Shown one piece after another: positions 51,877 to 60,230 of a stretch of 64,000 nt of DNA. Under the pieces are notes generated by a model that saw nothing but the letters and a program-made list of their open reading frames with translations, was not told the DNA's origin and did no database searches. Within the stretch, counting starts at the first letter, position 1. Every line of letters begins with the position of its first letter. Position numbers and translations under genes: made by a program. Source of the DNA: Phaeobacter sp. QD34_24 (GTDB taxonomy: Bacteria > Pseudomonadota > Alphaproteobacteria > Rhodobacterales > Rhodobacteraceae); assembly GCF_028890115.1 (NCBI RefSeq), contig NZ_JARCJD010000010.1:89333-153332 (forward strand). Direction: 5' to 3'.

Positions 51877-52436
51877 GCGTCCTGGGCCACGGGCCAGAGG
51901 TGAAAGCGCAGTTCGCCTCGGCCAATGCGCCGGTCGGTCTCACCCTGGCGGCTGCCGCGTGAATAGACATTGACCTTGACCGTCGCGTTGAAGGGCGTGC
52001 CGCTGGCGATCAGCGCATCCAGATCGGGATCGAGCGAGTCCACCTTCAGGTGCAGCCCGTTGGTCGAGGGCAGCATGAAGCGATAGCTGACATTGCGGCA
52101 GACGATCCGGTGCCCGCCATCGCTGCGCATGAACAGATAGGTTCCGGCGGCAAGTTCGAGATTGGCCAGCAGCGCGGCGCCGCCGACGGTGCCATAGGCA
52201 TTGCGGTTCATCCGGCTATGCGGCGTCTCCACATAGAAATCGTCGTCTGAATAATTGATCCGCAAGCCCAGCCGCCAGACGATTGGCAGGAATGCCATTG
52301 CCAGAAGGCGGCGCAGCAGCGGCGAGCGGATCGTGGCCCGGTTCAAGGCCTGTTCCAGCCGCGCCCCGGCCCATTGAAAACCCGTTGCAGGCGGGCGATA
52401 GCCACGTTGCCGCCGTTCCATCTGGATATTCTGCAT
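51873..52436 (-). CDS. Hotdog-fold thioesterase-like protein (DUF4442-like)
   Basis: A 187-residue protein. The start at ATG 52436 follows GGGGGG by eight bases; a TTG 18 bp upstream is less likely. The middle reads RMNRNAYGTVGGAALLANLELAAGTYLFM, resembling the central helix of PaaI/DUF4442 hotdog proteins, where a conserved N/G-G region contacts the acyl thioester. The later strands VCRNVSYRFMLPSTNGLHLKV and FNATVKVNVYSRG fit the same fold. It may act on an acyl-CoA connected with the AlkB-type reaction (inference). It is the first gene of the operon, divergent from a LysR gene. Confidence 0.65.
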   Translation of the reverse strand: MQNIQMERRQRGYRPPATGFQWAGARLEQALNRATIRSPLLRRLLAMAFLPIVWRLGLRINYSDDDFYVETPHSRMNRNAYGTVGGAALLANLELAAGTYLFMRSDGGHRIVCRNVSYRFMLPSTNGLHLKVDSLDPDLDALIASGTPFNATVKVNVYSRGSRQGETDRRIGRGELRFHLWPVAQDA

Positions 52437-52564
52437 GGGTTCGCCCCCCGACAATCACGCGCTGAAATGAAGGCCGAGCGGCATGGCTCAATACCCTGTG
52501 ACTTGCCCGGCTTTGCCGTGAAAGCTATGTAATTTCCCAAGTTTCCAGAAGCGCATAAACCTCA

Positions 52565-52576
52565 ATATCCTGATAT
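52565..52576. promoter_or_regulatory. Short dyad next to the LysR gene start
   Basis: ATATC-CT-GATAT, arms of 5 bp, 12 bp before the LysR start codon in the divergent gap. LysR proteins often bind such dyads near their own promoter; this one is short, so only a candidate. Confidence 0.3.
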
Positions 52577-52587
52577 CGGAATTTTCA

Positions 52588-53541
52588 ATGAACGACCGGC
52601 CATCCCCCGATGCCGCCTTTGGGCAGGCGCTGCGCCAGCTGGAGATCAAGCATCTCATGGCGTTTGAGGCGATCTATTCGACGCGCAACATTTCCCGTGC
52701 CGGACAGGCGCTGGGGTTTTCGCAGCCGACCATGTCGAACCTTCTGGCAACGCTGCGCGCTGTCCTGGACGACAGGCTGTTCCAGCGCCAGCCGCGCGGG
52801 GTGCAGCCCACCAGCCGCGCCGACGAGCTGATCGGTCCGGTTCGCAAGGCCTTGCAGGAGATCGAGCGGATCACCAAGCCCCGCGCCTCTTTCGATCCGG
52901 CGCAGGACACGCGCGAATTCAAGATCCACGCGCTTGATATCTTTGAGACACTGCTGATCCCCAGCCTGGTGAACCGGGTGGCGGGCAATCTCGGGATCAC
53001 CTTCAAGCTGCTGCTGGCCCCCAAGATTCCCATCGTCGAGGCGCTGGAAAGCGGCGATGCCGATATCGCACTGGGGCTGTTGCCGCCGAACCAGCCCGAC
53101 CTGCGCTGGCAGGATATCCTGTCGGTCGACCTGATGGTGATCGCGCGGCGCGGCCATCCGCGCATCAAGGGACAGGTGACCCTGCAGGATCTGGCCGAGC
53201 TGGGGCATGTGGCGATGGACATGGCGCCGGGCGCACTGGCCAATGCGCATCTCTTCTCGCTCAAGAACCGGCCCGCGCGCCGCGATGTGGTCCGGGTGAC
53301 GCGGCCTTCGTCGATCATCGAGATCGTCGCCCAGACCGATCTTGTCGGCTATGCCAACCGCCACCAGTTGAACGCATCGCCCTGGCGCAACCGGATACAG
53401 GTGCTGGAACCGCCGATGCCGTTATCGACGCAGGATTTCCAGATGTCCTGGCACCTGAGGAACCAGGACGATCCGGGCCTTGTTTGGCTGCGCGAGGAAA
53501 TCCGGCAGATCCTGGGCCAGGCCGAGGGGTCGGAAACATAG
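52588..53541 (+). CDS. LysR-family transcriptional regulator
   Basis: A 317-residue regulator. The HTH (about residues 18-75) reads LEIKHLMAFEAIYSTRNISRAGQALGFSQPTMSNLLATLRAVLDDRLFQRQPRGVQPTSRA. The rest is the usual co-inducer-binding domain, with the NodD/NahR-like DIALGLLPPNQPDLRWQDILSVDLMVIARRGHP segment. NodD/NahR/LinR-type LysR proteins commonly respond to aromatic or hydrophobic compounds. Divergent from the alkB-like operon with 151 bp between, which makes that operon the likely target. Confidence 0.93.
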   Translation: MNDRPSPDAAFGQALRQLEIKHLMAFEAIYSTRNISRAGQALGFSQPTMSNLLATLRAVLDDRLFQRQPRGVQPTSRADELIGPVRKALQEIERITKPRASFDPAQDTREFKIHALDIFETLLIPSLVNRVAGNLGITFKLLLAPKIPIVEALESGDADIALGLLPPNQPDLRWQDILSVDLMVIARRGHPRIKGQVTLQDLAELGHVAMDMAPGALANAHLFSLKNRPARRDVVRVTRPSSIIEIVAQTDLVGYANRHQLNASPWRNRIQVLEPPMPLSTQDFQMSWHLRNQDDPGLVWLREEIRQILGQAEGSET

Positions 53542-53629
53542 CGAACTGATGACGCTCGCTGTGCGGGCGACTGGCAGAGTGGAAGAGTTTGACCGGATAG
53601 GTCTGTCCAAGGGCTGCTGCAGGATGAAT

Positions 53630-53652
53630 GGGGAGCGCCCGCGGGCGCCCCT
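53630..53652. terminator. GC-rich hairpin between the LysR and amidohydrolase genes
   Basis: GCGCCC (53635-53640) and GGGCGC (53643-53648) pair, extended by GGG/CCC outside a bulged A. It touches the amidohydrolase stop codon and lies between converging genes. No T-tract on either side. Confidence 0.4.
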
Positions 53653-55331
53653 CACATATCCTGGTAGGTCACCTGGCCATCCATGAGCGTCAGCACCGCG
53701 CCTGCCTCCAGAAGCGCACTGGTCGGCAGTTTTTGCAGATCGTGGCTCATCACGACGATGTCGGCGTCCATCCCCGCGCTCAGAGTCCCGCGTGCCTCTT
53801 CGTTGAAGCCGACCCAGGCATTGTCACGGGTGTAGCTGGCCAGCGTGTCCAGAAGGCTCTGGCGCTGTTCCGGCCAGTCCGGGCCAAGATCGAGCGGGTC
53901 CACCGCGGCGCGGATGGAGGGCATCACATCGACCGGAATCACCGGCCAATCGGTCGAGAAGACAACCCGCGCGCCGGTGTCGCGGATGGTTTGCCAGGCG
54001 TAGGCACCTTCGATCTGGTCGGGATGCAGGTATTGGCCGACCCCATCCGGGGGAAACACATGGCCGCGCGGCGCATGCGCCGGTTGCAGCGACGCGACGA
54101 TGCCCAGCTCGGCGAGGCGCGGAACGTCGTCGCGGTGAATAACCTCGATATGTTCGATACGGTGGCGGGCGTCGCGGCGGCCATTGGCCTTCTGCGCGGC
54201 CTCCAGCGCATCGATCGTCCGCCGCACACCGGAATCTCCGATGGCATGGACCGCGATCTGAAATCCCAACCGGTCTGCCTCGATGCAGCTGGCCTCGAAA
54301 TGGGCCTGGGTGAATACCTCGTCCCCGGTATTGCCATCCGCACCCAAAGTGCCTGGATAGGGTCGCAGCATCAGCGCAGTGCCGCTTTCGATCACGCCGT
54401 CGATGAACATCTTGACGTGGGAACAGCGCACCTTGTCGCCCTGGAAATCTTCGCGCATCGCGGGAGCCTCGCGCGTCATCCGCTCGACCGGATCGGTGCC
54501 CTTCATGTGAAACGGCACGTGGCAGCGGCACAGCAGCCGCCCCTCGGCTTCGAGTTCGGACAACAGCTCCATCTGGTAGCGGTTGCCGTCCATCAGGTGC
54601 AGCCCGGTGATCCCCTGTGCGGCACAATGCGCAAGGCCGCGTTCAATCACGTCCTTATCCATCTCGCGCTGGGCTTTTGTCGCCGGTGGCTCGGGGTCTT
54701 TTCCGGTGGTCAGCCCAAGCATTTCGCGCCCGCCATATCGTGTAAGGGACAGGATCGGACTATATGCGCCCGGTTCAAGAAGTTCGCCGCTCGCCAGCCC
54801 GTCTTCTCCCATTACGATCTCGGAGCCGGCATCGACTTCACCGCCCTGCAACAGCCCCGTGGCTTCAAGTGCTGCGGTATTTGCCCAGATGGTGTGGTGG
54901 TCCGGCGCGAACATCGCCAGGGGGCGGTCTTTCAGGATAGCGTCAAGATCCTGCCGCGTCGGCGTCTTTCCGGTGCCGAGGATCCCGTAGTCCGCCATCA
55001 CGCAGAAGACGAGCGTATCGTCGGGATTGGCCTGCGCATAGGGCACGATCCGCTCTCGCATCGCGTCAAGCCCGCTGACGCCATAGAGGCTGAGGCAGTC
55101 GAGCTCCACCGATCCGCCGAACAGGTGCACATGGCTGTCGATGAAGCCGGGCAGCACGGTGCCGCCCTTTGCATCGATCACCTGCGTGTCCGGCCCGGCC
55201 AGCGGCAGGATGTCATCATTGCGCCCGACATGGGTGATCTTGCCGTTGGCGATGGCCAGGGCCTCAGCCGCCGGTGTTGCGGGGTCGAAGGTGATCAGCG
55301 CGCCGTTGTGGATGATGATATCGCAAGCCAT
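53652..55331 (-). CDS. Amidohydrolase (YtcJ/AepA-like metal-dependent hydrolase)
   Basis: A 559-residue amidohydrolase-superfamily protein. The N-terminal half-barrel ends GGTVLPGFIDSHVHLFGG, with the paired-His metal motif HVH (residues 67-69). Later ligands lie in the Ile-Ala-Val-His segment FQIAVHAIGDSG and RIEHIEVIHRDD. It follows the YtcJ pattern, a group with few proven substrates (N-substituted amides, carbamates). It is the last gene of a polyamine-type ABC operon, about 60 bp after the binding-protein gene. This suggests that it hydrolyses the imported compound, for example an acylated amine (inference). Confidence 0.92.
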   Translation of the reverse strand: MACDIIIHNGALITFDPATPAAEALAIANGKITHVGRNDDILPLAGPDTQVIDAKGGTVLPGFIDSHVHLFGGSVELDCLSLYGVSGLDAMRERIVPYAQANPDDTLVFCVMADYGILGTGKTPTRQDLDAILKDRPLAMFAPDHHTIWANTAALEATGLLQGGEVDAGSEIVMGEDGLASGELLEPGAYSPILSLTRYGGREMLGLTTGKDPEPPATKAQREMDKDVIERGLAHCAAQGITGLHLMDGNRYQMELLSELEAEGRLLCRCHVPFHMKGTDPVERMTREAPAMREDFQGDKVRCSHVKMFIDGVIESGTALMLRPYPGTLGADGNTGDEVFTQAHFEASCIEADRLGFQIAVHAIGDSGVRRTIDALEAAQKANGRRDARHRIEHIEVIHRDDVPRLAELGIVASLQPAHAPRGHVFPPDGVGQYLHPDQIEGAYAWQTIRDTGARVVFSTDWPVIPVDVMPSIRAAVDPLDLGPDWPEQRQSLLDTLASYTRDNAWVGFNEEARGTLSAGMDADIVVMSHDLQKLPTSALLEAGAVLTLMDGQVTYQDM

Positions 55332-55392
55332 GGATGTTCTTTCAAGAAAGGCGCGGCCCCACCGCAGGGGTGGAGCCGCAGGGTTGATGATC

Positions 55393-56412
55393 TTATTTCT
55401 GAAGCTCGGTCCAAATGGCGGTGTAGAGCTTCTGTGCCTCGGGCGGGCAGGTCTTGGCGATATAGGCCGCCCCCTTCAGCTCTTCCGGCACGACCACTTC
55501 GGGTGCGGTCTTCATGTCTTCCGGCATGAAGGCCTCGGAGCCCTTGATGCCGTTGGCATAGCGCGCGAACGAGGACAGCATCGCGGCGTTTTCAGGCGCC
55601 ATGATGAAGTTGAGGAAGGTCTTTGCCTCTTCGACGTTCTGCGCATCGGCAAGGATCGCGGCGTTGTCCATCCAGACCGGGAAACCTTCCTGCGGATAGC
55701 CGAAGGCGATGTCGGCATTCTGGTTGCGGGCGCGGAAGGACGCGCCGTTCCAGTTCACCCCCGCGGCAAGGTCGCCCTTGGCGTATTTCTCGATATTGCC
55801 GTAGTCCATCGACAGCCAATGCGGCTTGGCGGCTTGCAGGATGTCGCGGACCTTCTTCAGCACTTCCTTGTCGGCGGTGCATTGTTCGCCCTTGGCATAG
55901 TGGATTGCCATGCCCATCACGTCGTTCATTTCCGGCACGACGTTGATCTTCCCCTTCAGTTCGTCGGGGGGATCAAAGATCACAGCGGCGGTGTTGATGT
56001 TCCCGCCATAGACCGAGGTATTCACGGTAATGCCCACGGTGCCCCATTGCCACGGCACGGTGTAGTTGCGGCCCGGATCGAACTCCACATCGACCCACTG
56101 GGGATCCATGTGCTTGAAATTCTCCATCTCGTTGGGCTTGCTTTCCAGCAGCAGCCCTTCGCCGACAAAGATCGGGATGTAGGTCCCCGAGGGCACGACG
56201 ATGTCAAAGCCATGACCGCCTGCCTTGATCTTGGCCAGCGCGGTATCGTTGCTGTCGTAATCGGTGATGGTCACCTTGATGCCGGTTTCGGCCTCGAACT
56301 TCTCGATCATCTCGGGGCTGGTGTAGTTGCCCCAGTTGTAGATGTTGAGCTCACCCTCGGCGAGGGCAGGCCCCGCCAGAATGAGGCTTAGCGCCGTCAA
56401 TGTCTTTTTCAT
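55393..56412 (-). CDS. Polyamine-type ABC transporter substrate-binding protein, system 2
   Basis: A 339-residue PotD-like periplasmic protein. The Sec signal is [18 protein letters not shown], followed by [64 protein letters not shown]. The NIYNWGNY start is closer to classical spermidine/putrescine binding proteins than the system 1 protein is. It belongs with the three genes upstream on the same strand. Confidence 0.94.
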   Translation of the reverse strand: MKKTLTALSLILAGPALAEGELNIYNWGNYTSPEMIEKFEAETGIKVTITDYDSNDTALAKIKAGGHGFDIVVPSGTYIPIFVGEGLLLESKPNEMENFKHMDPQWVDVEFDPGRNYTVPWQWGTVGITVNTSVYGGNINTAAVIFDPPDELKGKINVVPEMNDVMGMAIHYAKGEQCTADKEVLKKVRDILQAAKPHWLSMDYGNIEKYAKGDLAAGVNWNGASFRARNQNADIAFGYPQEGFPVWMDNAAILADAQNVEEAKTFLNFIMAPENAAMLSSFARYANGIKGSEAFMPEDMKTAPEVVVPEELKGAAYIAKTCPPEAQKLYTAIWTELQK

Positions 56413-56437
56413 GTCAGTCTCTCCTGTTGGCTGGGGA

Positions 56438-57241
56438 TTAGTTTCTTACTTTGCTTAATAGCGTGTAGGCGATCACCATGGTGACCGAGATGCCCAGCAG
56501 GGCGGTTGAAATGGCGTTGATCTCAGGCGTCACGACACGGCGGAGTTGGCCCAGCATATAGGTGGGCAGGGTGTCCTGTCCTGCCGATTTGACGAACTCG
56601 GTGATGACCACGTCATCCAGCGAGATCACAAAGGCCAGCATCGCACCGGCCAGGATGCCGGGCCAAAGCTGCGGCAGGGTCACGCGCCGGAAGACCTGGA
56701 AGGGCGTCGCATATAGATCGGCGGCAGCCTGTTCGAGGGTCAGGTCCATGCCCTGCAGCCGGGCGCGGATCGGAAGATAGGCAAACGGAATGCAGAAGGC
56801 CGAATGCGCGATGATCAGATAGGCCAGCCCATTGTAGCCGGTTGCCACCTTGATCATGGCAAAGAAGATCAGCAGCGCCACCGCGGTGACGATCTCGGGC
56901 ACCATCAGCGGCTGGTGGATCACCGCGAATACTGCCGTCTGACCCTTGAAGGATCGCGTGCGCGTCGTTGCCAGCGCGGCCAGAACCGCAACACTTGTCG
57001 AAAGGGCCGAGGCCCAGAAGGCGATGATCAAGGATCGGATCGTCGCCTCCTGCACTAGGTCGTTTTCCCAGGCGGAGGCGTACCAGCGCCATGAAAACCC
57101 TTCCCAGATTGCAATCGATGTGCCTGCGTTGAAGGAATAGACCACCAGCAGGATGATCGGCATGTAGAGCATCAGGAAGCAGGCGATCGCGATCCCGGTG
57201 AACCCGGTCTGGCGGCGGATATCGAAGGCACGTTTAGCCAT
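56438..57241 (-). CDS. Polyamine-type ABC transporter permease, system 2 (PotC-like)
   Basis: A 267-residue permease of normal length from the ATG at 57241 ([51 protein letters not shown]). The EAA loop reads [30 protein letters not shown]. It starts within the end of the PotB-like gene (8-bp overlap). Unlike the system 1 PotC it has no C-terminal extension. Confidence 0.94.
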   Translation of the reverse strand: MAKRAFDIRRQTGFTGIAIACFLMLYMPIILLVVYSFNAGTSIAIWEGFSWRWYASAWENDLVQEATIRSLIIAFWASALSTSVAVLAALATTRTRSFKGQTAVFAVIHQPLMVPEIVTAVALLIFFAMIKVATGYNGLAYLIIAHSAFCIPFAYLPIRARLQGMDLTLEQAAADLYATPFQVFRRVTLPQLWPGILAGAMLAFVISLDDVVITEFVKSAGQDTLPTYMLGQLRRVVTPEINAISTALLGISVTMVIAYTLLSKVRN

Positions 57242-58145
57242 GCTGCACCTCTTCCTTTCCGGCCACGCGGACATAGGCCAGCAGCGCCACCATGACGATG
57301 GCCAGGAGCGTGATCGACAGGGCCGCGCCCAAGGGCCAATTGCGCCCCTGTCCGAACTGCAGCTCGATCAGATTGCCGATCATCAACTGATTGCCGCCGC
57401 CCATGACGCGCGGTGTCACGTAAGCGCCCAGAGACGGCACGAAGACAAGGATGGATCCGGCGATCACCCCCGGTTTCACCAGCGGCAGGATAACCCTGCG
57501 CAGAACCTGGAACCGGGTGGCATAGAGATCGTATCCCGCCTCGACCAGCCGGAAATCCAGCCGCTCCATCGAGGCATAGATCGGCAGCACCATCAGCGGC
57601 AGGTAGACGTAGACCATGCCAAGGATGATCGAGAACTCGGTGAACAGCATCTGGATCGGTTCGTCGATAATCCCCAGCGCGATGAGGATCGTATTGATCG
57701 TGCCCTCGTTGCGGATCAGTTCGAGGATCGCAAAGGTGCGGATCAGCAGGTTGGTCCAGAACGGGATGATGATCAGCAGCATCCACAGGTCCCGATGCTG
57801 CTTCGGCCGGGTGGCGATGAAATAGGCGGTGGGAAAACCGAAGACCAGGCAGGCCAGCGTTGTCAGCAGCGAAAGCTTGACCGATCGCCAGAAGATCGAC
57901 AGATGCGCGTCCGACCAGCCCAGCGTATCGTCGAAGATGTCACGCTGCAGGAAGACGTTGAACCAGGCGTCGGTCGAGAAGTCCCACACCACACCGCCGT
58001 AATCTCCGGGCGTCAGGAAGGAATAGACCAGCGTGATCAGGAGCGGTCCGCTGGCCGCAAAGGCCAGGATGATCAAGGCCGGCGCCAGCAGCATCCAGCG
58101 GGTTTTTATGGCGCGGCGCGCGGCGTTTTGCGACAGGTCGGTCAT
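57234..58145 (-). CDS. Polyamine-type ABC transporter permease, system 2 (PotB-like)
   Basis: A 303-residue permease with six membrane helices; the first follows RAIKTRWMLLAPALIILAFAASGPLLITLVYSFLTPGDYGG. The EAA loop reads EAGYDLYATRFQVLRRVILPLVKPGVIAG. It lies 3 bp after the ATPase gene and overlaps the next permease gene by 8 bp. Confidence 0.94.
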   Translation of the reverse strand: MTDLSQNAARRAIKTRWMLLAPALIILAFAASGPLLITLVYSFLTPGDYGGVVWDFSTDAWFNVFLQRDIFDDTLGWSDAHLSIFWRSVKLSLLTTLACLVFGFPTAYFIATRPKQHRDLWMLLIIIPFWTNLLIRTFAILELIRNEGTINTILIALGIIDEPIQMLFTEFSIILGMVYVYLPLMVLPIYASMERLDFRLVEAGYDLYATRFQVLRRVILPLVKPGVIAGSILVFVPSLGAYVTPRVMGGGNQLMIGNLIELQFGQGRNWPLGAALSITLLAIVMVALLAYVRVAGKEEVQHG

Positions 58146-58148
58146 GGG

Positions 58149-59222
58149 CTAGTCCCTCAGAACCTGTGCCGCGGCGGGCGGGAAGGTGATGCCGACCGTG
58201 CTGCCCGCGGTCGCGTTTGCCGGCATGTCGGGGCTGTTCTGCTGGCGCAGGACGAATGTGGTGCCGTCACCGAGGTCCACATGCAAATGCGTGTCGGTGC
58301 CGAAATAGACGACCTCTCGCAACTGCCCCGTCAGAAGACCCTCGTCCGATGTCGCCAGTTGCGCGTGTTCCGGTCTGACGGCCAGTGTCACCCGTCCGGT
58401 CGCATCGTCGTGGGCGCTGGCCGTGATCGTCTTGCCCGAGGTCAGGCGCAGGGCCGTCAGATCCCCATCCTTGCCGACGACATCGGCGTCAAGGAAATTG
58501 GTGTCACCGATGAAATCGGCGACAAAGCGGTCGGCGGGGTGGTCGTAGATGTCACGCGGGCCGCCGATCTGGCGGATCGCCCCGTTGGACATCACGGCGA
58601 TCCGGTCGGACATCGTCAGCGCTTCTTCCTGGTCATGGGTGACGAAGATGAAGGTGATGCCGGTTTCGGTCTGCAGCCGCTTCAACTCCAGCTGCATGCT
58701 CTTGCGCAGTTTGAAGTCGAGGGCGCTCAGCGGTTCGTCGAGCAACAGGATCCGGGGACGCGGCGCCAGAGCACGGGCAAGCGCCACGCGCTGTTGCTGC
58801 CCGCCCGAGATCTGGCTGGTCTGCCGATCCGCCATCTCGCTCATCTGCACCAGGTCCATCATCTCGTCGACGGTGGCCTTGATTTCGGATTTCGGCTTGC
58901 CCAGCATCTCCATGCCGAAGCCGATGTTCTCGGCCACGGTCATATGGGGAAAAAGCGCGTAGTTCTGAAAGACCGTGTTGATCTGGCGTTTGTACGGCGG
59001 CAGGTCCTGCAGGGGTTCGCCGAACATCTCGAGGCGGCCCGATGTCGGATGTTCGAACCCGGCAATCAGGCGCAGCAGAGTGGTCTTTCCGCACCCCGAC
59101 GGCCCGAGCAGGGTGAAGAATTCGTTGTCCTCAATCTCGATATCCACGCTGCCAAGCGCTTCGACCGGCGGATTGCCGTTATATACTTTTCGCAACGACT
59201 GCGCCTTGATGGCCTTCGTCAT
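58149..59222 (-). CDS. Polyamine-type ABC transporter ATP-binding protein, system 2 (PotA-like)
   Basis: A 357-residue ATPase. Walker [10 protein letters not shown], signature [14 protein letters not shown], Walker [12 protein letters not shown] and switch His in VTHDQEEAL are all intact. A TOBE domain (about 240-357) includes [11 protein letters not shown]. It is the first gene of the operon, which runs PotA, PotB, PotC, PotD, amidohydrolase. The promoter must lie in the 130-bp gap shared with the divergent LuxR-type gene, which holds a perfect palindrome. Confidence 0.95.
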   Translation of the reverse strand: MTKAIKAQSLRKVYNGNPPVEALGSVDIEIEDNEFFTLLGPSGCGKTTLLRLIAGFEHPTSGRLEMFGEPLQDLPPYKRQINTVFQNYALFPHMTVAENIGFGMEMLGKPKSEIKATVDEMMDLVQMSEMADRQTSQISGGQQQRVALARALAPRPRILLLDEPLSALDFKLRKSMQLELKRLQTETGITFIFVTHDQEEALTMSDRIAVMSNGAIRQIGGPRDIYDHPADRFVADFIGDTNFLDADVVGKDGDLTALRLTSGKTITASAHDDATGRVTLAVRPEHAQLATSDEGLLTGQLREVVYFGTDTHLHVDLGDGTTFVLRQQNSPDMPANATAGSTVGITFPPAAAQVLRD

Positions 59223-59303
59223 TTGCTCCCCCTGCCTGGTCTGCGCGACACCGTTGATCGGAGCCGCTGTTGGAAGGATTGCCGTTCTGGACTGCTCCGA
59301 ATA

Positions 59304-59319
59304 TACCCCTTTTGGGGTA
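59304..59319. promoter_or_regulatory. Perfect 16-bp palindrome, candidate LuxR-type operator
   Basis: TACCCC-TTTT-GGGGTA: 6-bp perfect arms around TTTT. It lies 85 bp from the PotA-like start and 35 bp from the LuxR-type start in their divergent gap. LuxR/GerE regulators bind inverted repeats of this size. Confidence 0.6.
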
Positions 59320-59353
59320 GTATTTGCCTCTGTTTTTGAATTTGGGGGGTAGA

Positions 59354-60151
59354 TTGGCCGAGAATTTGTCGAGTTCCGATGTCGCAGGGCTGCGTCGTGC
59401 CATGCATGCCAAGGGCTCAGAGGGGTTCTTTTCGGCCTATCGCTCTGTTTTTGAAGCGCGAATGCCGTTTGGGACCTTCCTGATCATGCGTTTCGATCCG
59501 GATCAGCCCCCCGTTCTGCTGGACCACTGGCTGGCTGCTGAAAAAATACGCAACAGCGCTTTGGGGGAGTATCTGGAAAACACCTACGCGTTCGATCCCT
59601 TCTATCAATTCCGCAACCTGCCGGAAGAGGGAGGAGTCTATCGCCTGGCAGAGATCGTGCCGGACCGCTTCTTTTTCAGCGAGTATTATCTGCAGTACTA
59701 TCGCCGCGCGGGATTGTGTGACGAAATCGGGCTGCTGGCGCCGATGCCCTCTGGCGCGACTGCACATCTTTCGCTCAGCCGTTTGGATCGCCAAGGCCCC
59801 TTCAGGCGCCGTGAGATCCGCTTTATCCGTCACTTTGCCCCGCTCCTGCTGGAGCTTCTCGTGGAACATTGTTCCCTGGTGTCGCCGGTCCCGTCAAAAG
59901 ACGCGGTTGCCACCGTGCCGCCTCTTTCGGAACTGATCCGTGCCCAGGCCATCGATGGCAATTCCATCGCGGTGACTCGCCGGGAGGCACAGATCGCCGC
60001 GCTGGTCCTGCAGGGGCATTCGAATGGCTCGGCTGCGCTGGTGCTGGATATCGCGACGGAGACCTGCAAGGTCCATCGCCGCAATCTTTATCGCAAGCTG
60101 GGCATCTCTTCGCAGCGTGATCTGTTCGGGTTGTTCAAACATCTTCTTTGA
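59354..60151 (+). CDS. LuxR-family (GerE HTH) transcriptional regulator
   Basis: About 265 residues from a TTG at 59354, which follows a GGGGGG ribosome-binding run by four bases; another TTG at 59324 and ATG at 59402 are alternatives. The C-terminal 65 residues are a GerE-type [58 protein letters not shown]. The N-terminal part does not look like an acyl-homoserine-lactone domain; it holds [21 protein letters not shown] and FDPFYQF, a pattern seen in LuxR regulators next to amino acid or amine transport genes. It probably controls the divergent polyamine-type operon. Confidence 0.88.
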   Translation: MAENLSSSDVAGLRRAMHAKGSEGFFSAYRSVFEARMPFGTFLIMRFDPDQPPVLLDHWLAAEKIRNSALGEYLENTYAFDPFYQFRNLPEEGGVYRLAEIVPDRFFFSEYYLQYYRRAGLCDEIGLLAPMPSGATAHLSLSRLDRQGPFRRREIRFIRHFAPLLLELLVEHCSLVSPVPSKDAVATVPPLSELIRAQAIDGNSIAVTRREAQIAALVLQGHSNGSAALVLDIATETCKVHRRNLYRKLGISSQRDLFGLFKHLL

Positions 60152-60230
60152 CCCTCGGGTGTTTCCCTTGCCGCGTGCCTGGGCAATCGCCCGTGCAGCG
60201 ACCGTCATCCTTGGGTCTGTGTCCTTGAGC

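Noticed and set aside
53628..55529. A 633-codon plus-strand open frame over the amidohydrolase gene
   Set aside because: Low-complexity His/Gly/Arg composition and no motif. The minus-strand amidohydrolase has intact metal motifs.
57198..59339. A 713-codon open frame on the plus strand antisense to the polyamine permease and ATPase genes
   Set aside because: Its translation is rich in Arg, His, Gln and Gly without any domain, and it spans three well-defined genes on the other strand. Long antisense frames are expected at this GC content.
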